Below are positions 45,824 through 56,495 of a DNA stretch of 64,000 bases, piece by piece (within the stretch, counting starts at the first letter, position 1; each line of letters opens with the position of its first letter). The translations under genes and the position numbers were made by a program. The notes beneath the pieces are model-generated. The model was not told where the DNA came from and searched no databases. It saw only the letters and a program-made list of their open reading frames with translations. Origin of the DNA: Argentina anserina (Eukaryota; Streptophyta; Magnoliopsida; Rosales; Rosaceae); the NCBI RefSeq assembly GCF_933775445.1, contig NC_065877.1, positions 12,648,001-12,712,000 of the forward strand, written 5' to 3'.

Positions 45824-47190
45824 TGTAATAACCCTATTTTTTTCAGAACAATATTTCGTTTTGATTTGAATTCTATAAAGTTGTGAAATTTAATTAAAAT
45901 GAAATTGGTGGTTTGCGACTTTACGAAACAAAAAAACGGAAACGTTCTCGGAACGTTTAATTAGAAAAACGTTACGTTTCCGCAACGAATACATTGACTT
46001 TTATTCTGTCCCTTGGTGGCGAACACTTCCTTCACGAAAGCTGTAGAGCTCGTCGATACGAGTTTGTGGATATGTCACGCATTCAAATCGGACGTCGGAC
46101 GTAAAAGTTATTAACGTCGGAAGTTAGTTTCCGATTTTGGAAACGAGTATAAAAATGACATTTTTGTGATTAGGGTTTCCATTTCTGGAAACCCCTTCTC
46201 TCTCCTCTCTCTCCGCCTCCCTCTCCCTCTTCCCCGAGCTTTCTCTCTCTCTCGGCTCTCACCGCCGATCTCCCTCCTCTGAGGGCCGTGTCTCTCACCG
46301 TATCACGCCTCACCGCCGTTAGCTTCCTCGACACAACCCGAGGCTTGGAGGATATCTTTGTCGTTCCACGCGACGTCGTCGGCGAGGCTAGGGTTCAGAG
46401 ACCTGCTCGTCGTCACCGTGCGCCACCATAGCACCCCCTGCAGAGCGATCGAAGCTCAAACAACCGCTCATCGCTCGCCCCGGTTCGATTCGACTTCGCC
46501 GTACTCGCGAGCCTCTCCGGTGGTCTTCACGGCAGTTCTGCACCCCCACGAGGTAAGGGTTTGCTAGATTAGTCGATTGGTGTGTTTGATTGTTGGATCG
46601 GAGGTGTTTTGGGAGAGAATCGGAGGAGGAGGAGATTTGGGGATACCGCCACCTTAGGCGGCGCGTGTGGAGGCGTGGAGGTGGCTAGGCACGGTCTGAT
46701 GCCGTGGGAAGGAAGAGGGGAGGAAGGAGATGGGTTTCGGGGCGGCGGTGGTGTGCTACGCGCCTGCCTTAGGCTCGGCGAGTGTGCCCCACGCACGGCC
46801 TGCCGGAGGTGGCGCGTGCACCCCACGCGCCGCCACATGCGTTGACGCGTGAACAGTAAATTGTAACATTTATTTTTACGACGGTGAATGTAAAAATGTG
46901 ATTTACGTACGGTAAATGTAAATGTAAACTACTTTAAGTAAATATAAAAAGTAATTTCAGAAGGGTAATTCAGTAATTATTATTTACTGAGATAATATTT
47001 ACATTTGAATAGTATGTGTACGTACAAAAATACGTAAACAGTATGTACACGTACATGGATACGTAATTGATGTGTATTTGTACAGAAATACGTGAATAAT
47101 AAATACGTGAACAGTAACCCCGTGAACAGTAATTTCATAAAACCAAAAATTGCTGAACATTAACTTATTATTACTGTTTCGGCATTTAAG
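45824..47190 (+). repeat. truncated 5' LTR of the deleted gypsy element
   Basis: Matches 47744 to about 49190 of the 3' LTR closely, then stops after GGCATTTAAGG and runs straight into integrase-tail coding sequence. It contains a GAGTATAAAAATGAC promoter box near 46147. Confidence 0.85.
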
Positions 47191-47193
47191 GGG

Positions 47194-47703
47194 AAGATTT
47201 CGATCATTCGAGATCGAATCCGGACCGCCCAGAGTAGACAGAAGAGCTATGCGGACTTAAAGTGGAGACATGTGGATTTTGAGATCGGCGATCATGTGTT
47301 CTTAAAATTTTCACTTATGAGGGGTGTAGTGAGATTTGGCAAGAAAGGAAAGTTGGCTCCGAGGTATGTTGGGCCCTTTGAGATCCTTGAGAAGGTGGGA
47401 GAATTAGCATATCGACTAGCCTTGCCTACTAGCATGTCGGGCGTTCACGTCTTCCACATTTCCATGGTGAGGAAGTATGTACCAGATGAGTCACATGTGA
47501 TCGATCATAGCACCATTGAAGTGAAGGAAAATGCCACATTTGTTGTTGAGCCGGTTCGTATTCTGGATATATCCACAAAGAAGCTTCGGAGGAAAGAAGT
47601 TGAGCTAGTCAAGATATTGTTGAGTCACCATGATGAGGGTGATGCATCATGGGAGCTAGAGTCGGACATGAGGACCAGATATCCACAGTTGTTTGTTGAG
47701 TGA
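47194..47703 (+). pseudogene. Ty3/gypsy pol 3' fragment (integrase tail and chromodomain)
   Basis: Open from [19 protein letters not shown] to the stop after YPQLFVE. It is nearly the same as the end of the intact polyprotein at 60478-60989, with a few substitutions and one codon lost (VHVFHIS for VHNVFHIS). It includes the [20 protein letters not shown] segment and the chromodomain-like end. It lacks any catalytic domain and a start codon of its own. Confidence 0.85.
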
Positions 47704-47743
47704 GCTTGAATTTCGAGACGAAATTCCTTTAAGGGGGATAGAT

Positions 47744-50667
47744 TGTAATAACCCTATTTTTTTCGGAACAATATTTGGTTTTGATTTGAATTCTATAAAG
47801 TTGTGAAATTGAATTAAAATGAAATTGGTGGTTTGCGACTTTACGAAACAAAAAAACGGAAACGTTCTCGGAACGTTTAATTAGAAAAACGTTACGTTTC
47901 CGCAACGAATATATCGACTTTTATTCCGTCGCTCGGTGGCGAAAACTTCCTTCACGAAAGTTGTAGAGCTCGTCGATACGGGTTTGTGGATATGTCACTC
48001 GTTCGAATCAGACGTCGGACATAAAAGTTATTAACGTCGGAAGTTAGTTTCCGATTTTGGAAACGAGTATAAAAATGACATTTTTGTGATTAGAGTTTTC
48101 ATTTCTGGAAACCCCTTCTCTCTCTCCGCCTCCCTCTCCCTCTCTCCCGAGCTTTCTCTCTCTCTCGGCTCTCACCGCCGATCTCCCTCCTCCGAGGGCT
48201 GTGTCTCTCACCGCCAGTCCAGGGAGCTTCGCACGGACGTCCGCAGCTACCCTCGAGCTCGCCGCATCGCGCCTCACCGCCATTAGCTTCCTCGAGACAA
48301 CCCGAGGCTTGGAGGATATCTCTGTTGTTCCACGCGACGTCGTTGGCGAGGCTAGGGTTCAGAGACCTGCTCGTCGTCACCGCGCGCCACCATAGCACAC
48401 CATGCAGAGCGATCAAAGCTCAAACAGCCGCTCGTCGCTCACCCCGGCTCGATTCGACTTCGCCGTACTCGAGAGCCTCTCCGGTGGTCTTCACGGCAGT
48501 TCTGCACCCCCACGAGGTAAAGGTTTGCTAGATTAGTCGATTGGTGTGTTTGATTGTTGGATCGGAGGTGTTTTGGGAGAGAATCGGAGGAGGAGGAGAT
48601 TTGGGGATACCGCCACCTTAGGCGGCGCGTGGAGGTGGCTAGGCACGGTGTGATGCCGTGGGAAGGAAGAGAGGAGGAAGGAGAAGGGTTTCGGGGGGCG
48701 GTGACGTGCTACGCGCCTGCCGTAAGCTCGGCCCGTGTGCCCCACGCGCTGCCACAGTGAGTGGCGCGTGAGCGCCACGCGCGGCCTACCGAAGGTGGCG
48801 CGTGCACCCCACGCGCCGCCACATGCGGCGGCGCGTGAACAGTAAATTATAAAATTTATTTTTACGACGGTAAATGTAAAAATGTGATTTACGTACGGTA
48901 AATGTAAATTTTATTTTACTTACGGTAAATATAAATGTAAATTACTTTCAGTAAATATAAAAAAGTAATTTCAGAAGGGTAATTCAGTAATTATTATTTA
49001 CTGAGACATTATTTACATTTGAATAGTATGTGTGCGTACAGAAATACGTAAACATTATGTACACATACATGGATACGTAATTGATGTGTATTTGTACATA
49101 AATATGTAAACAGTAACCCCGTGAACAGTAATTCCGTAAAACCAGAAATTGCTGAACAGTAACTTATTATTACTGTTTCGGCATTTAAGGTTTACGGAAC
49201 GATTCTAAATTCTTTTTTTATCTTTTCAAGGTGATTAATAAATCAGGGAAATGAATTATCTTCGGAAATTGTGGAATTACGCTCGAGTTGATAAGGTGAG
49301 TAAAATCTCACATATTTACGATTCTACCCTTGCGGAGATTCAAGATTTTGCAGAATTTTTGAGAATGAAGTATGACATGTATATGATATAGTGGATTATA
49401 TATATATATATATATATTGTATAAATGGTAAATAGATACATATATATATAGTTTGCTATGTAATATACTGTTAGGACTTGATCGTGATTATGTCATTTTG
49501 ATGACGAGGTTTATATATCGAGCATGTGATTTGATTTGTACAATATGAGGTGATGATTATTGTATGTGGTTTTAACATGGAGTTTGTTAAAACGTTTTGT
49601 CTTCGGACGTGTTTATGAAATATGACATGTATATGATATAGTGGATTATATATATATTGTATAAATGGTAAATAGGTACATATATATATAGTTTGTTATA
49701 TAATATACTGTTATGATTTTATCGTGAGTATGTCATTTTGATGACGAGAGTTATATATCGAGCATGTGATTTAATTTGCACAATATGAGGTGATGATTAT
49801 TGTATGTGGTTTTAACATTGAGTTTGTTAAAACTTGTTTATGTCTTCGGACCAGTCTTCGGACGTGTTTGGCATGTCGGAACCTAGCCTTTGGCCGGGCG
49901 AAAGTTACGATACAGTTAGAGCGCTAGTCTGTCTGCCGGAGTATTGCATGCGAGGTAACATATGGGTTATCGGCTCATGAGTACTCATATTTTTGGATGT
50001 TGGGTAACAGAGGGTTGCCCAATATCGGCGGTGTACTACGTGAGGGGTAATAGATGTGTACCAGCGTTCATTAATACCCGTATTATAAAAGCATTTGGGT
50101 AAACAGAGGGGTTGCCCAATTTCTCATGAGTACTTTCATTTTCATATTTTCGGGACAACCAGATGGGCCGTCTATTTACTCATGAATGCATTTATACTTG
50201 TTGATTTGTGGATTTCCGTATATATTGATATGCGAGTTATGTTTTTATTTTACTCATACGAGCTGTAAAGCTTACCGGGTTTGTGTTTACAATCCCGGTG
50301 CACCAATTCAATGGTGTATGGGATAATTTCTCATGTGTTGATTAGTGGAAATTGAGGGATGACTCTGAATACTCGAAGTTGTTCATTATCCTGCTTGTGG
50401 TGAGGTTTCTATTGTGGATTTGTGTGAGAACTTGTGAGGATTTATTTGTGGGTTTTGTGAGAGATTGTGAGGATTATGACATTTCCATTTTTATGTAAAA
50501 TTGAATTATAAATTTGGTTTGCAATAATTGCTTTGCCTGAGTTGTATTGAGAACTCAGTAATCATCCGCTGTGACATTTAAAATGATTTCGATTCATTGA
50601 GATTGTTTTAATGTTTCACGACTTTGAAATGTTGAGTTCTTATGCTCGAAATTTTGGGGTCGTTACA
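47744..50667 (+). repeat. 3' LTR of the deleted gypsy element
   Basis: 2924 bp from TGTAATAACCC to TCGTTACA, preceded by a purine tract (AAGGGGGATAGAT). Related to, but a different subtype from, the LTR of the intact element at 53362. It is longer than the others partly because of an internal tandem duplication (49370-49857). Confidence 0.9.
49370..49857. repeat. tandem duplication of about 245 bp in the 3' LTR
   Basis: TATGACATGTATATGATATAG through the TTTGTTAAAAC and GTCTTCGGAC region is present twice in a row (starts near 49371 and 49620). The copies differ by a few bases and by the length of an internal TA run. Confidence 0.8.
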
Positions 50668-52648
50668 GCCATGGAAGACTTTTGATGGCGTTTTTCAAAC
50701 GCCGTGGAAGTTTCTGTGTTTAGTAGTGCATTGTGGGCGGCGCGTAAGCGCCACACGCGTCTGCCAGAAGTGGCGCGTGAACAATAATTCCTGAACATTA
50801 ATTTTGTAAAAAGTGATTTTTGTACATTAAATTGAAAAAGTAATTATGTACAGTGAAAATGTAAAAGTAAGTTACGTACAATAATTGTAAAAGTAATTTA
50901 CGTACAGTAATTGTAAAAGGAATTTTCTGAATGATAAATAAGTGATTAGTATTTACTGGAACAATAGTTACGATGGAACAGTACATTGGTGTACATGAAT
51001 ACGTAAATAATATGTACATATACAGTAATACGTGAACAATATTTACGAAAAAAAAACCGTAAATTGTTGAACGGTAAAACAATAGTACTGATTCGGTATT
51101 TGAGGTTTTACGTAACGTTTCTAACCTGTTTTTATAGAACTAGGTGATCGACAAAACAAGTTAAGGATTTGCTTTGGGTATTGTGGAAATTACGCTCAAG
51201 AAAATAAGGTGAGTAAATATCACTATGACGAGTCTACCCTTGGGGGTGATTCATAATTACACTTTATTTTAAAAGATCGAACTATGATATGTATATGATA
51301 TAGTTGATGGTGTATGTGAATAAATGGTAAAATCGATACATATATATAGGTTGCTATATTATATACTGTCATATTTCTATTTCCAAATGAGTTAATTTAT
51401 TTTATTTGATGCATGAATCGCTTAGTGTTTGTACAATAACATGTGAGGATTGTATTGTACGTGGGTTTTAACTTGAGTTATGTTAAACGTTTTTCTGTCT
51501 TCGGACGTGTTGGCATATCGGAACCTAGCCTTGGCCGGGTGACAGTTACGATTCAGTTAGAGCTCTAGTCTGTCTGCCGGTGCACTGCATGAAGGGTAAC
51601 AGATGAGTTACCTGCTTATGAGTACCCATATTTTTGGGATATTGGGTAACATATGGGTTTCCCAATGTTTGACGGCGTACTGCATGAGGGGTAACAAATG
51701 AGTACCTGGATCTCATGAGTACCCGTATTATAAATTTATTCGGGTAAACAAATGAGTTGCCCAATTTCTCATGAGCACTTATATTTTCAGATATTATTAG
51801 ACATCCAGATGGGCCGTCATGTGACTCATGAGTACATTTATAATTAAATGTATTCAGTATTTTTCTCTTATATTACTATGCGTGTTATACCGTTGTTTTA
51901 CTCATATGAGCTGCAAAGCTTACTGAGTTTGTGTTTACAATCCCGGTGCACTCGAGGGCTACTCTGAAGATTTCGAAGTTTCTTTATTTCTATTTTGTGG
52001 CAAGGATTGAGAGGATTTTACATTTCCATTTGATATAATACTTGAATTATAAATTGGTTTTGTAATAATCGAATCGACTGAGATGCACTATGAACTCAGT
52101 TACGATACTCTGTGATTATAAGATGATTTCGTTTTATTGAGATTGTTTTAGAGTTTTTCATGACTTCGATTTTTGAGTTTAACACTTGAAAATTTCGGAG
52201 TCGTGACATAGAAGATCATCGAGCGAACTTCAGCCGCGACAAGAAAGAGAAATTGCTGAGCAGACTGACTTTAATTCGGGATGAGTCGTTGGCCAAGATA
52301 GGATCACCGGTGATGGAAATTCATAGAATCTTGGGGCAGCCGGAGCCTGATCAGATTGATCAAGCTGCTCAGGTTCAGATAAAAGCTATTGGCGTCTCAT
52401 GTAAGGTCATTCATGATCTACGAAGTGGGATCTTTAGTTGTGATCGATTTGGTTTTAAATCGGCCAGCACACATGGCTCGCCGCCACATGTTCGCAGCGC
52501 TTTCTGATATGACCTATGCTTTCAATAGTTTAGAGCCGCAAACGATGAACTTCTCTCTACTTATATGCCTTGGAAAACTCCACCAACACCGAAATATGAA
52601 TATGACGACGACCTAAATGACTTATTCAGTGATGACGACGTGGATTGA

Positions 52649-53361
52649 TCGAGGTGAGTGTATTATTCCTTCACAAAACTCATATTTGGGGTAGGGGATA
52701 TTGCCCTAATTGTGTTTCCTTTTCTTTTGTTAGGAAATAAATTTTTATATCTGTGTATCCAAGCAATTGATTAATGTTGGTATATAAAACTGACGCTAGG
52801 CATTCCTAGCTAGCATATATACTGTATAAATAATATAAACAAAACAAAGCTTCTTGAGAGTTATCAATTTATCATCACATATAAGAAGAAATTATCGAGA
52901 CTCAGCTGGAGTTCGATCATTTGTTATTTATGATCTGGGTAAAAAAAAAAAGTTTGTAATATTAACCCATGTCCCAAAATCCAGTAAGAAGACTCAACCT
53001 AGAAAAACAACCATAATTAATAGAACAAAGCATCTGGAGAACGAGTTTAATTTGTCATCATAATTAAGAACATACAAATACTATATATGCATTACGTAAT
53101 GCTTTGGTATTGATGTGTATATGTAAGCAATTTCTGTTCAAAGCAGGCCTTTGAAATTGAAAGCAATAAAATTTAAAGTTCTTATCTTTTACTATCCATA
53201 TTATGTTCCCCAACGGCAATGGGAATGGTCATGTTTATGGCCGTGATAGACAAAACTCACAAAAGCAATTAAGCTTCGGTGTGTTTTACACGCAGCGCTC
53301 AGGTTGTACGTTGTTGGCCACAAAGAGTATGAACTATGAAAACAATACCAGCTAAAATATT
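52649..53361. other. intergenic between split gene and intact gypsy element
   Basis: AT-rich. Two small frames show no protein-like features. It ends with ATATT (53357-53361), the target duplication of the next element. Confidence 0.3.
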
Positions 53362-53658
53362 TGTAATAACCCTCGTTTTCACACATTATTTGAATTGAAT
53401 TAAACTCTATTAAGTTGTGAAGTTTGATTTTAAACCGAATATGATTGCTTGCAAACGTTCCGAGAACGTTTAATAAGAAAACGTTACGTTTCCGAACGAA
53501 TTTATCGACTTTTATTTCGTCGCTCGGTTGTGAAAACTTTCTTCACGGAAGTTGTAGAGCTCGTCGATACGAGTTCGTGGATATGTGACGCGTTCGAATC
53601 GGACGACGTACGTAAAAGTTATTAACGACGGAAGTTAGTTTCCGATTTTGGGAGGGGG

Positions 53659-53665
53659 TATATAA
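53659..53665 (+). promoter_or_regulatory. LTR TATA box
   Basis: GGTATATAAGG in the 5' LTR, at the same place in the 3' LTR near 61327. Related LTRs here have GAGTATAAAA at the equivalent position. It probably sets the start of the retroelement RNA. Confidence 0.6.
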
Positions 53666-54493
53666 GGAATGATTTAGAGCTAGGGTTCCCATAATTGGAA
53701 ACCCCCTCTTCAGCCCGCCTCCCTCTTCTCCTTTCTCTCTCTCCCTCTTCTCCTTTCTCTCTCTCTCCCCGACCTTCACTCTCTCCCCGATCTCCGGCAT
53801 TCAGCTCCCCGTGGCCTGCACCGCCCCGCCTATCGACGTCGCAGGGACCTAGGCAGTCACCCTCCAGCCTGCCAACGCTTGCTTCGCCCCCGTGAGGACC
53901 CCCGACGTCGCCACAGTCGCTGCAAGCCGCAGCGCCGATCCACCTCGCCACCACCGAGCTCGAGCCGAGCTTCCCACCATCGATTGAGGTGAGATAGATG
54001 CTAGGAATGATTATGTGATGTTGTTGTGTTGATTTTGGGAGGTTTTTGTTGTGAATCGGAGGTAGAAGGAGGAGAGGGATACCGCCGCCTAGAGGAGGCG
54101 CGTGAGGGAGTAGGGGGCAAGCTATGGGTGGTCGGAGACCGTGGGGAAGTAGAGGAGGAAGAGAGGGTGCTTTTGGAGGCGGCGGTGGCGTGATACGCGC
54201 CGTGGTTAGCCTCGGCGCGTGGGCCCCACGCGCGGCCCGCCGGAGGTGGCGCGTGTGCCACACGCGCCGCCACTTGCGGCGGTGTGAAAATGTTTTCCGA
54301 TAGGGGTATTTTGGTAATTTACTGTGTACAGTAAATGTAAATGTAATTTTTATTTACTACGGTAAATGTAATTAAATTTTACCTTCGGTAAATGTAATTA
54401 TAAATTACTTTCAGTAAATGTAAAAAGTAATTTGTAAAAAGGTAATTTAGTAAATTTTATTTACTGAGTTGTATTTACATTTAAATCGTACGT

Positions 54494-54775
54494 ATACGTA
54501 CAGAAATACGTATTAATATTTATACGTACAGAAATACGTATTAATATTTATACGTACAGAAATACGTATTAATATTTATACGTACAGAAATACGTATTTA
54601 ATATTTATACGTACAGAAATACGTATTTAATATTTATACGTACAGAAATACGTATATAGTATTTATACGTACAGAAATACGTATATAGTATTTATACGTA
54701 CAGAAATACGTATATAGTATTTATACGTACAGAAATACGTATATAGTATTTATACGTACAGAAATACGTATTAAT
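54494..54775. repeat. 28-bp tandem repeat array, 10 units (5' LTR)
   Basis: Ten units built on TATACGTACAGAAATACGTA with a short variable spacer (TTAATATT, TTTAATATT or TATAGTATT). Each unit holds the near-palindrome TACGTACAGAAATACGTA. Confidence 0.9.
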
Positions 54776-56214
54776 TGAGTATTGCACAGTAACCGTGAAT
54801 AGTGAACCGTGAACAGTAATTTCGTAAAACCGAAAATTGCTGAACAGTAACCAATTAATACTGTTACGGCATTTAAAGGTTTACGAAACGATTCTAAATT
54901 CTTTTCTTATTCTTTTAAGGTGATCATTAATCGAGGAAAGGAATTATCATCGGGAATTGAGGATTTACGCTTGAGTCGATAAGGTGAGTAAAATCTCACT
55001 AAATTTACGAATCTACCCTCGTGGGGATTCAACATTTTGCAAGTGTGTTTATCAAATGAATTATAACACGTATATAATTTAGTGGACTACATATATATAG
55101 TATAATGGTAATATGTACATATATATATAGTTCATTAAATTACATACTGTTATTAATTCATTAAAAATAGTCATTTCGGTGACAGAGTAAATGTGCATGT
55201 GAGATTATTGTACGTAATTTTTCAGGTGTTTATGAAATATGACATGTATAGGATATAGTGGACTATGTATATATTGTATAAATGGTAAATAAATACGAAT
55301 ATATATAGTTTGCTATATAATATACTGTTATGATTTTTATTGTGGATATATCGTGAAAGTTTTAAAACGTACAATATGATGTGTGATTATTGTACGTGAT
55401 TTTATCACGGAAAATGTGAAATATTGTGATTTGTCTTCGGACGTGATGTGTGGTACAATATGATGTGAGATTATTGTACATGTGAGACAAGTCGGAACCT
55501 AGCCTTTGGCCAGGCAAAAGTTACGATACAGTTAGAGCTCTAGTCTGTCTGCCATAGTACTGCATGGAGGTAACGGGTGGTTATCTGCTCATGGGTACTC
55601 AGCTTGTTTTGGATGTTGGGTGGCGGGTGGTTACCCAACATCAGCGGTATACTAAGTGAGGGGTAACAGATGTGTACCAGCGCTCATTAGTTACCATTTT
55701 GTGAAAGTATTAGAGTAACCAGATGGGTTGCTCGTTTTCTCATGATTTTTATTATACTGTGTTGATGTGGAGTTGTGTCTTTTATGAGACGAGAGTTATT
55801 TTAATATTTTACTCATACGAGCTGTAAAGCTTACCGGGTTTGTGTTGCAATCCCGGTGCACCAATTTCAATGGTGTAGGGGATACTTCCGCAGGTGCTGA
55901 GTAGTGGTGATTGAGTGACGACTCCGAAGTCTCGAAGTCGATCGCATCCAGTCGTGGTGAGGTTCCAGCGTGGATTGTGTGTGTGATTTGATGTGATTTT
56001 ATTTGTGAGGTTGTCGTGAGGATTATACAATTCCATTTGTTATATGTTGAATTATCATTTGGGTTTGTAATAATCGGCTTGACTGAGTTATATTTTAAAC
56101 TCAGATGTGATCCGCTGCGACATTAAAATGATTTCGATTTCATTGAGGTTATTTTGTGTTTAACGATTTTAAGATATTGAGTTTTTAAGCTCGAAATTTT
56201 AGGGTCGTTACAGT

Positions 56215-56226
56215 TGGTATCAGAGC
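56215..56226 (+). other. primer-binding site (tRNA-iMet)
   Basis: TGGTATCAGAGC, two bases after the 5' LTR end, complementary to the 3' end of initiator methionine tRNA. Confidence 0.95.
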
Positions 56227-56495
56227 CTAAGTGCGTATTTGGCGATTATCAATATCATCCGGGAGCGATGATCCGACTGCAGGCGGGCCCCCATCACATG
56301 CTCCTCGGTATTGATATGTCGTCGGGTACGCGAGAGTGTTAGGAGCCATACCTCACGGTTTGGTCCTCTAGGGAGTATTGTGATGATACTTCGATGATTC
56401 ATCTGTTTTGGAATGTCATGTTATAATCTTTGGATCTGTTTTGGCTGAGTTCGAGATTTCTTGAGTATTGACTAAGTATATTGTTTTTGAAGGTG

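Larger units (their letters stand above)
45824..50667 (+). mobile_element. internally deleted Ty3/gypsy element, TSD GCCAT
   Basis: It starts TGTAATAACCC and ends GGGTCGTTACA, with GCCAT at 45819-45823 and 50668-50672. Order: the first 1.37 kb of a 5' LTR, the last 170 or so codons of pol, a polypurine tract, and a complete 3' LTR. The rest of the 5' LTR, the PBS, gag, protease, RT and most of integrase are gone. It sits inside the CACTA element. Confidence 0.9.
43073..50728. mobile_element. CACTA (CMC/EnSpm) non-autonomous element with captured gene fragment
   Basis: It begins CACTACTACACATAATA and ends TTTCTGTGTTTAGTAGTG, whose reverse complement is CACTACTAAACACAGAAA. CAT flanks both ends (43070-43072 and 50729-50731), the 3-bp duplication of CACTA elements. 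The sub-terminal regions hold many copies of palindromic GGCGTTT-N-AAACGCC-type units (43190-43310 left; 45640-45820 and 50690-50705 right), probable transposase-binding sites. Without the nested gypsy insertion it is about 2.8 kb. No transposase was seen. Its interior carries exons resembling FIP37, making it Pack-CACTA-like. Confidence 0.9.
42045..52208 (+). mobile_element. Ty3/gypsy solo LTR, interrupted by a CACTA element
   Basis: It starts TGTAATAACCCG and ends CGGAGTCGTGACA, the same kind of ends as the LTRs at 53362 and 61030. TAGAA flanks it at 42040-42044 and 52209-52213. Its own sequence is 42045-43072 plus 50732-52208, about 2.5 kb, with the shared LTR core (GTTGTAGAGCTCGTCGATACGA, and the later GTCTGTCTGCCGG and AAAGCTTAC-GGGTTTGTGTT-type stretches). 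It has no gag, pol, PBS or second LTR, so it is a solo LTR left by recombination. It is clearly diverged from the intact element's LTR. Confidence 0.85.
41898..52648 (+). pseudogene. unrecognised gene split by nested transposons
   Basis: The left part (41898-42044, 49 codons) starts MKSDGGGGAVGGAAAQF and ends at the transposon. The right part resumes at 52214 with DHRANFSRDKKEKLL and stays open to 52507. Without the inserted DNA and one TAGAA copy the two parts lie in one frame of about 146 codons. After that stop another frame gives an acidic ending (EYDDDLNDLFSDDDVD, stop at 52648), so a frameshift near 52490 probably hid the original C-terminus. The right part contains RDESLAKIGSPVMEIHRILG. 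I do not recognise the family. The insertion and frameshift make it a probable pseudogene, unless all inserted DNA were spliced out. Confidence 0.55.
53362..56212 (+). repeat. 5' LTR of the intact gypsy element
   Basis: 2851 bp, TGTAATAACCC to GTTACA. It contains a promoter box, a pyrimidine-rich then GC-rich leader (53700-54280), a block of APuTACGTA-type 28-bp repeats, and a final conserved third. Minus-strand open frames in the GC-rich part are shadows. Confidence 0.95.

Noticed and set aside
46358..48778. Several Arg/Pro/Ser-rich frames of 60-105 residues on both strands
   Set aside because: All fall in GC-rich LTR leader DNA of gypsy elements and recur at the same place in each LTR. None shows a domain.
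50798..51082. 94-residue hydrophobic minus-strand frame
   Set aside because: It lies in the AT-rich TACGTA-repeat part of the solo LTR and reflects base composition.
53622..54263. 213-residue minus-strand open frame in the 5' LTR, repeated at 61290-61931
   Set aside because: It is the GC-rich leader of the LTR read backwards. It exists twice only because the LTR does, and its Pro/Arg/Gly-rich composition follows from base bias.
54494..54775. Regular short repeats that could suggest a CRISPR array
   Set aside because: The 28-bp units are contiguous with variable 8-9 bp edges and no unique spacers. They lie in a plant LTR.
56481..56495. Starting gag-pol at 56481
   Set aside because: That codon is TTG. 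The first in-frame ATG is at 56496.
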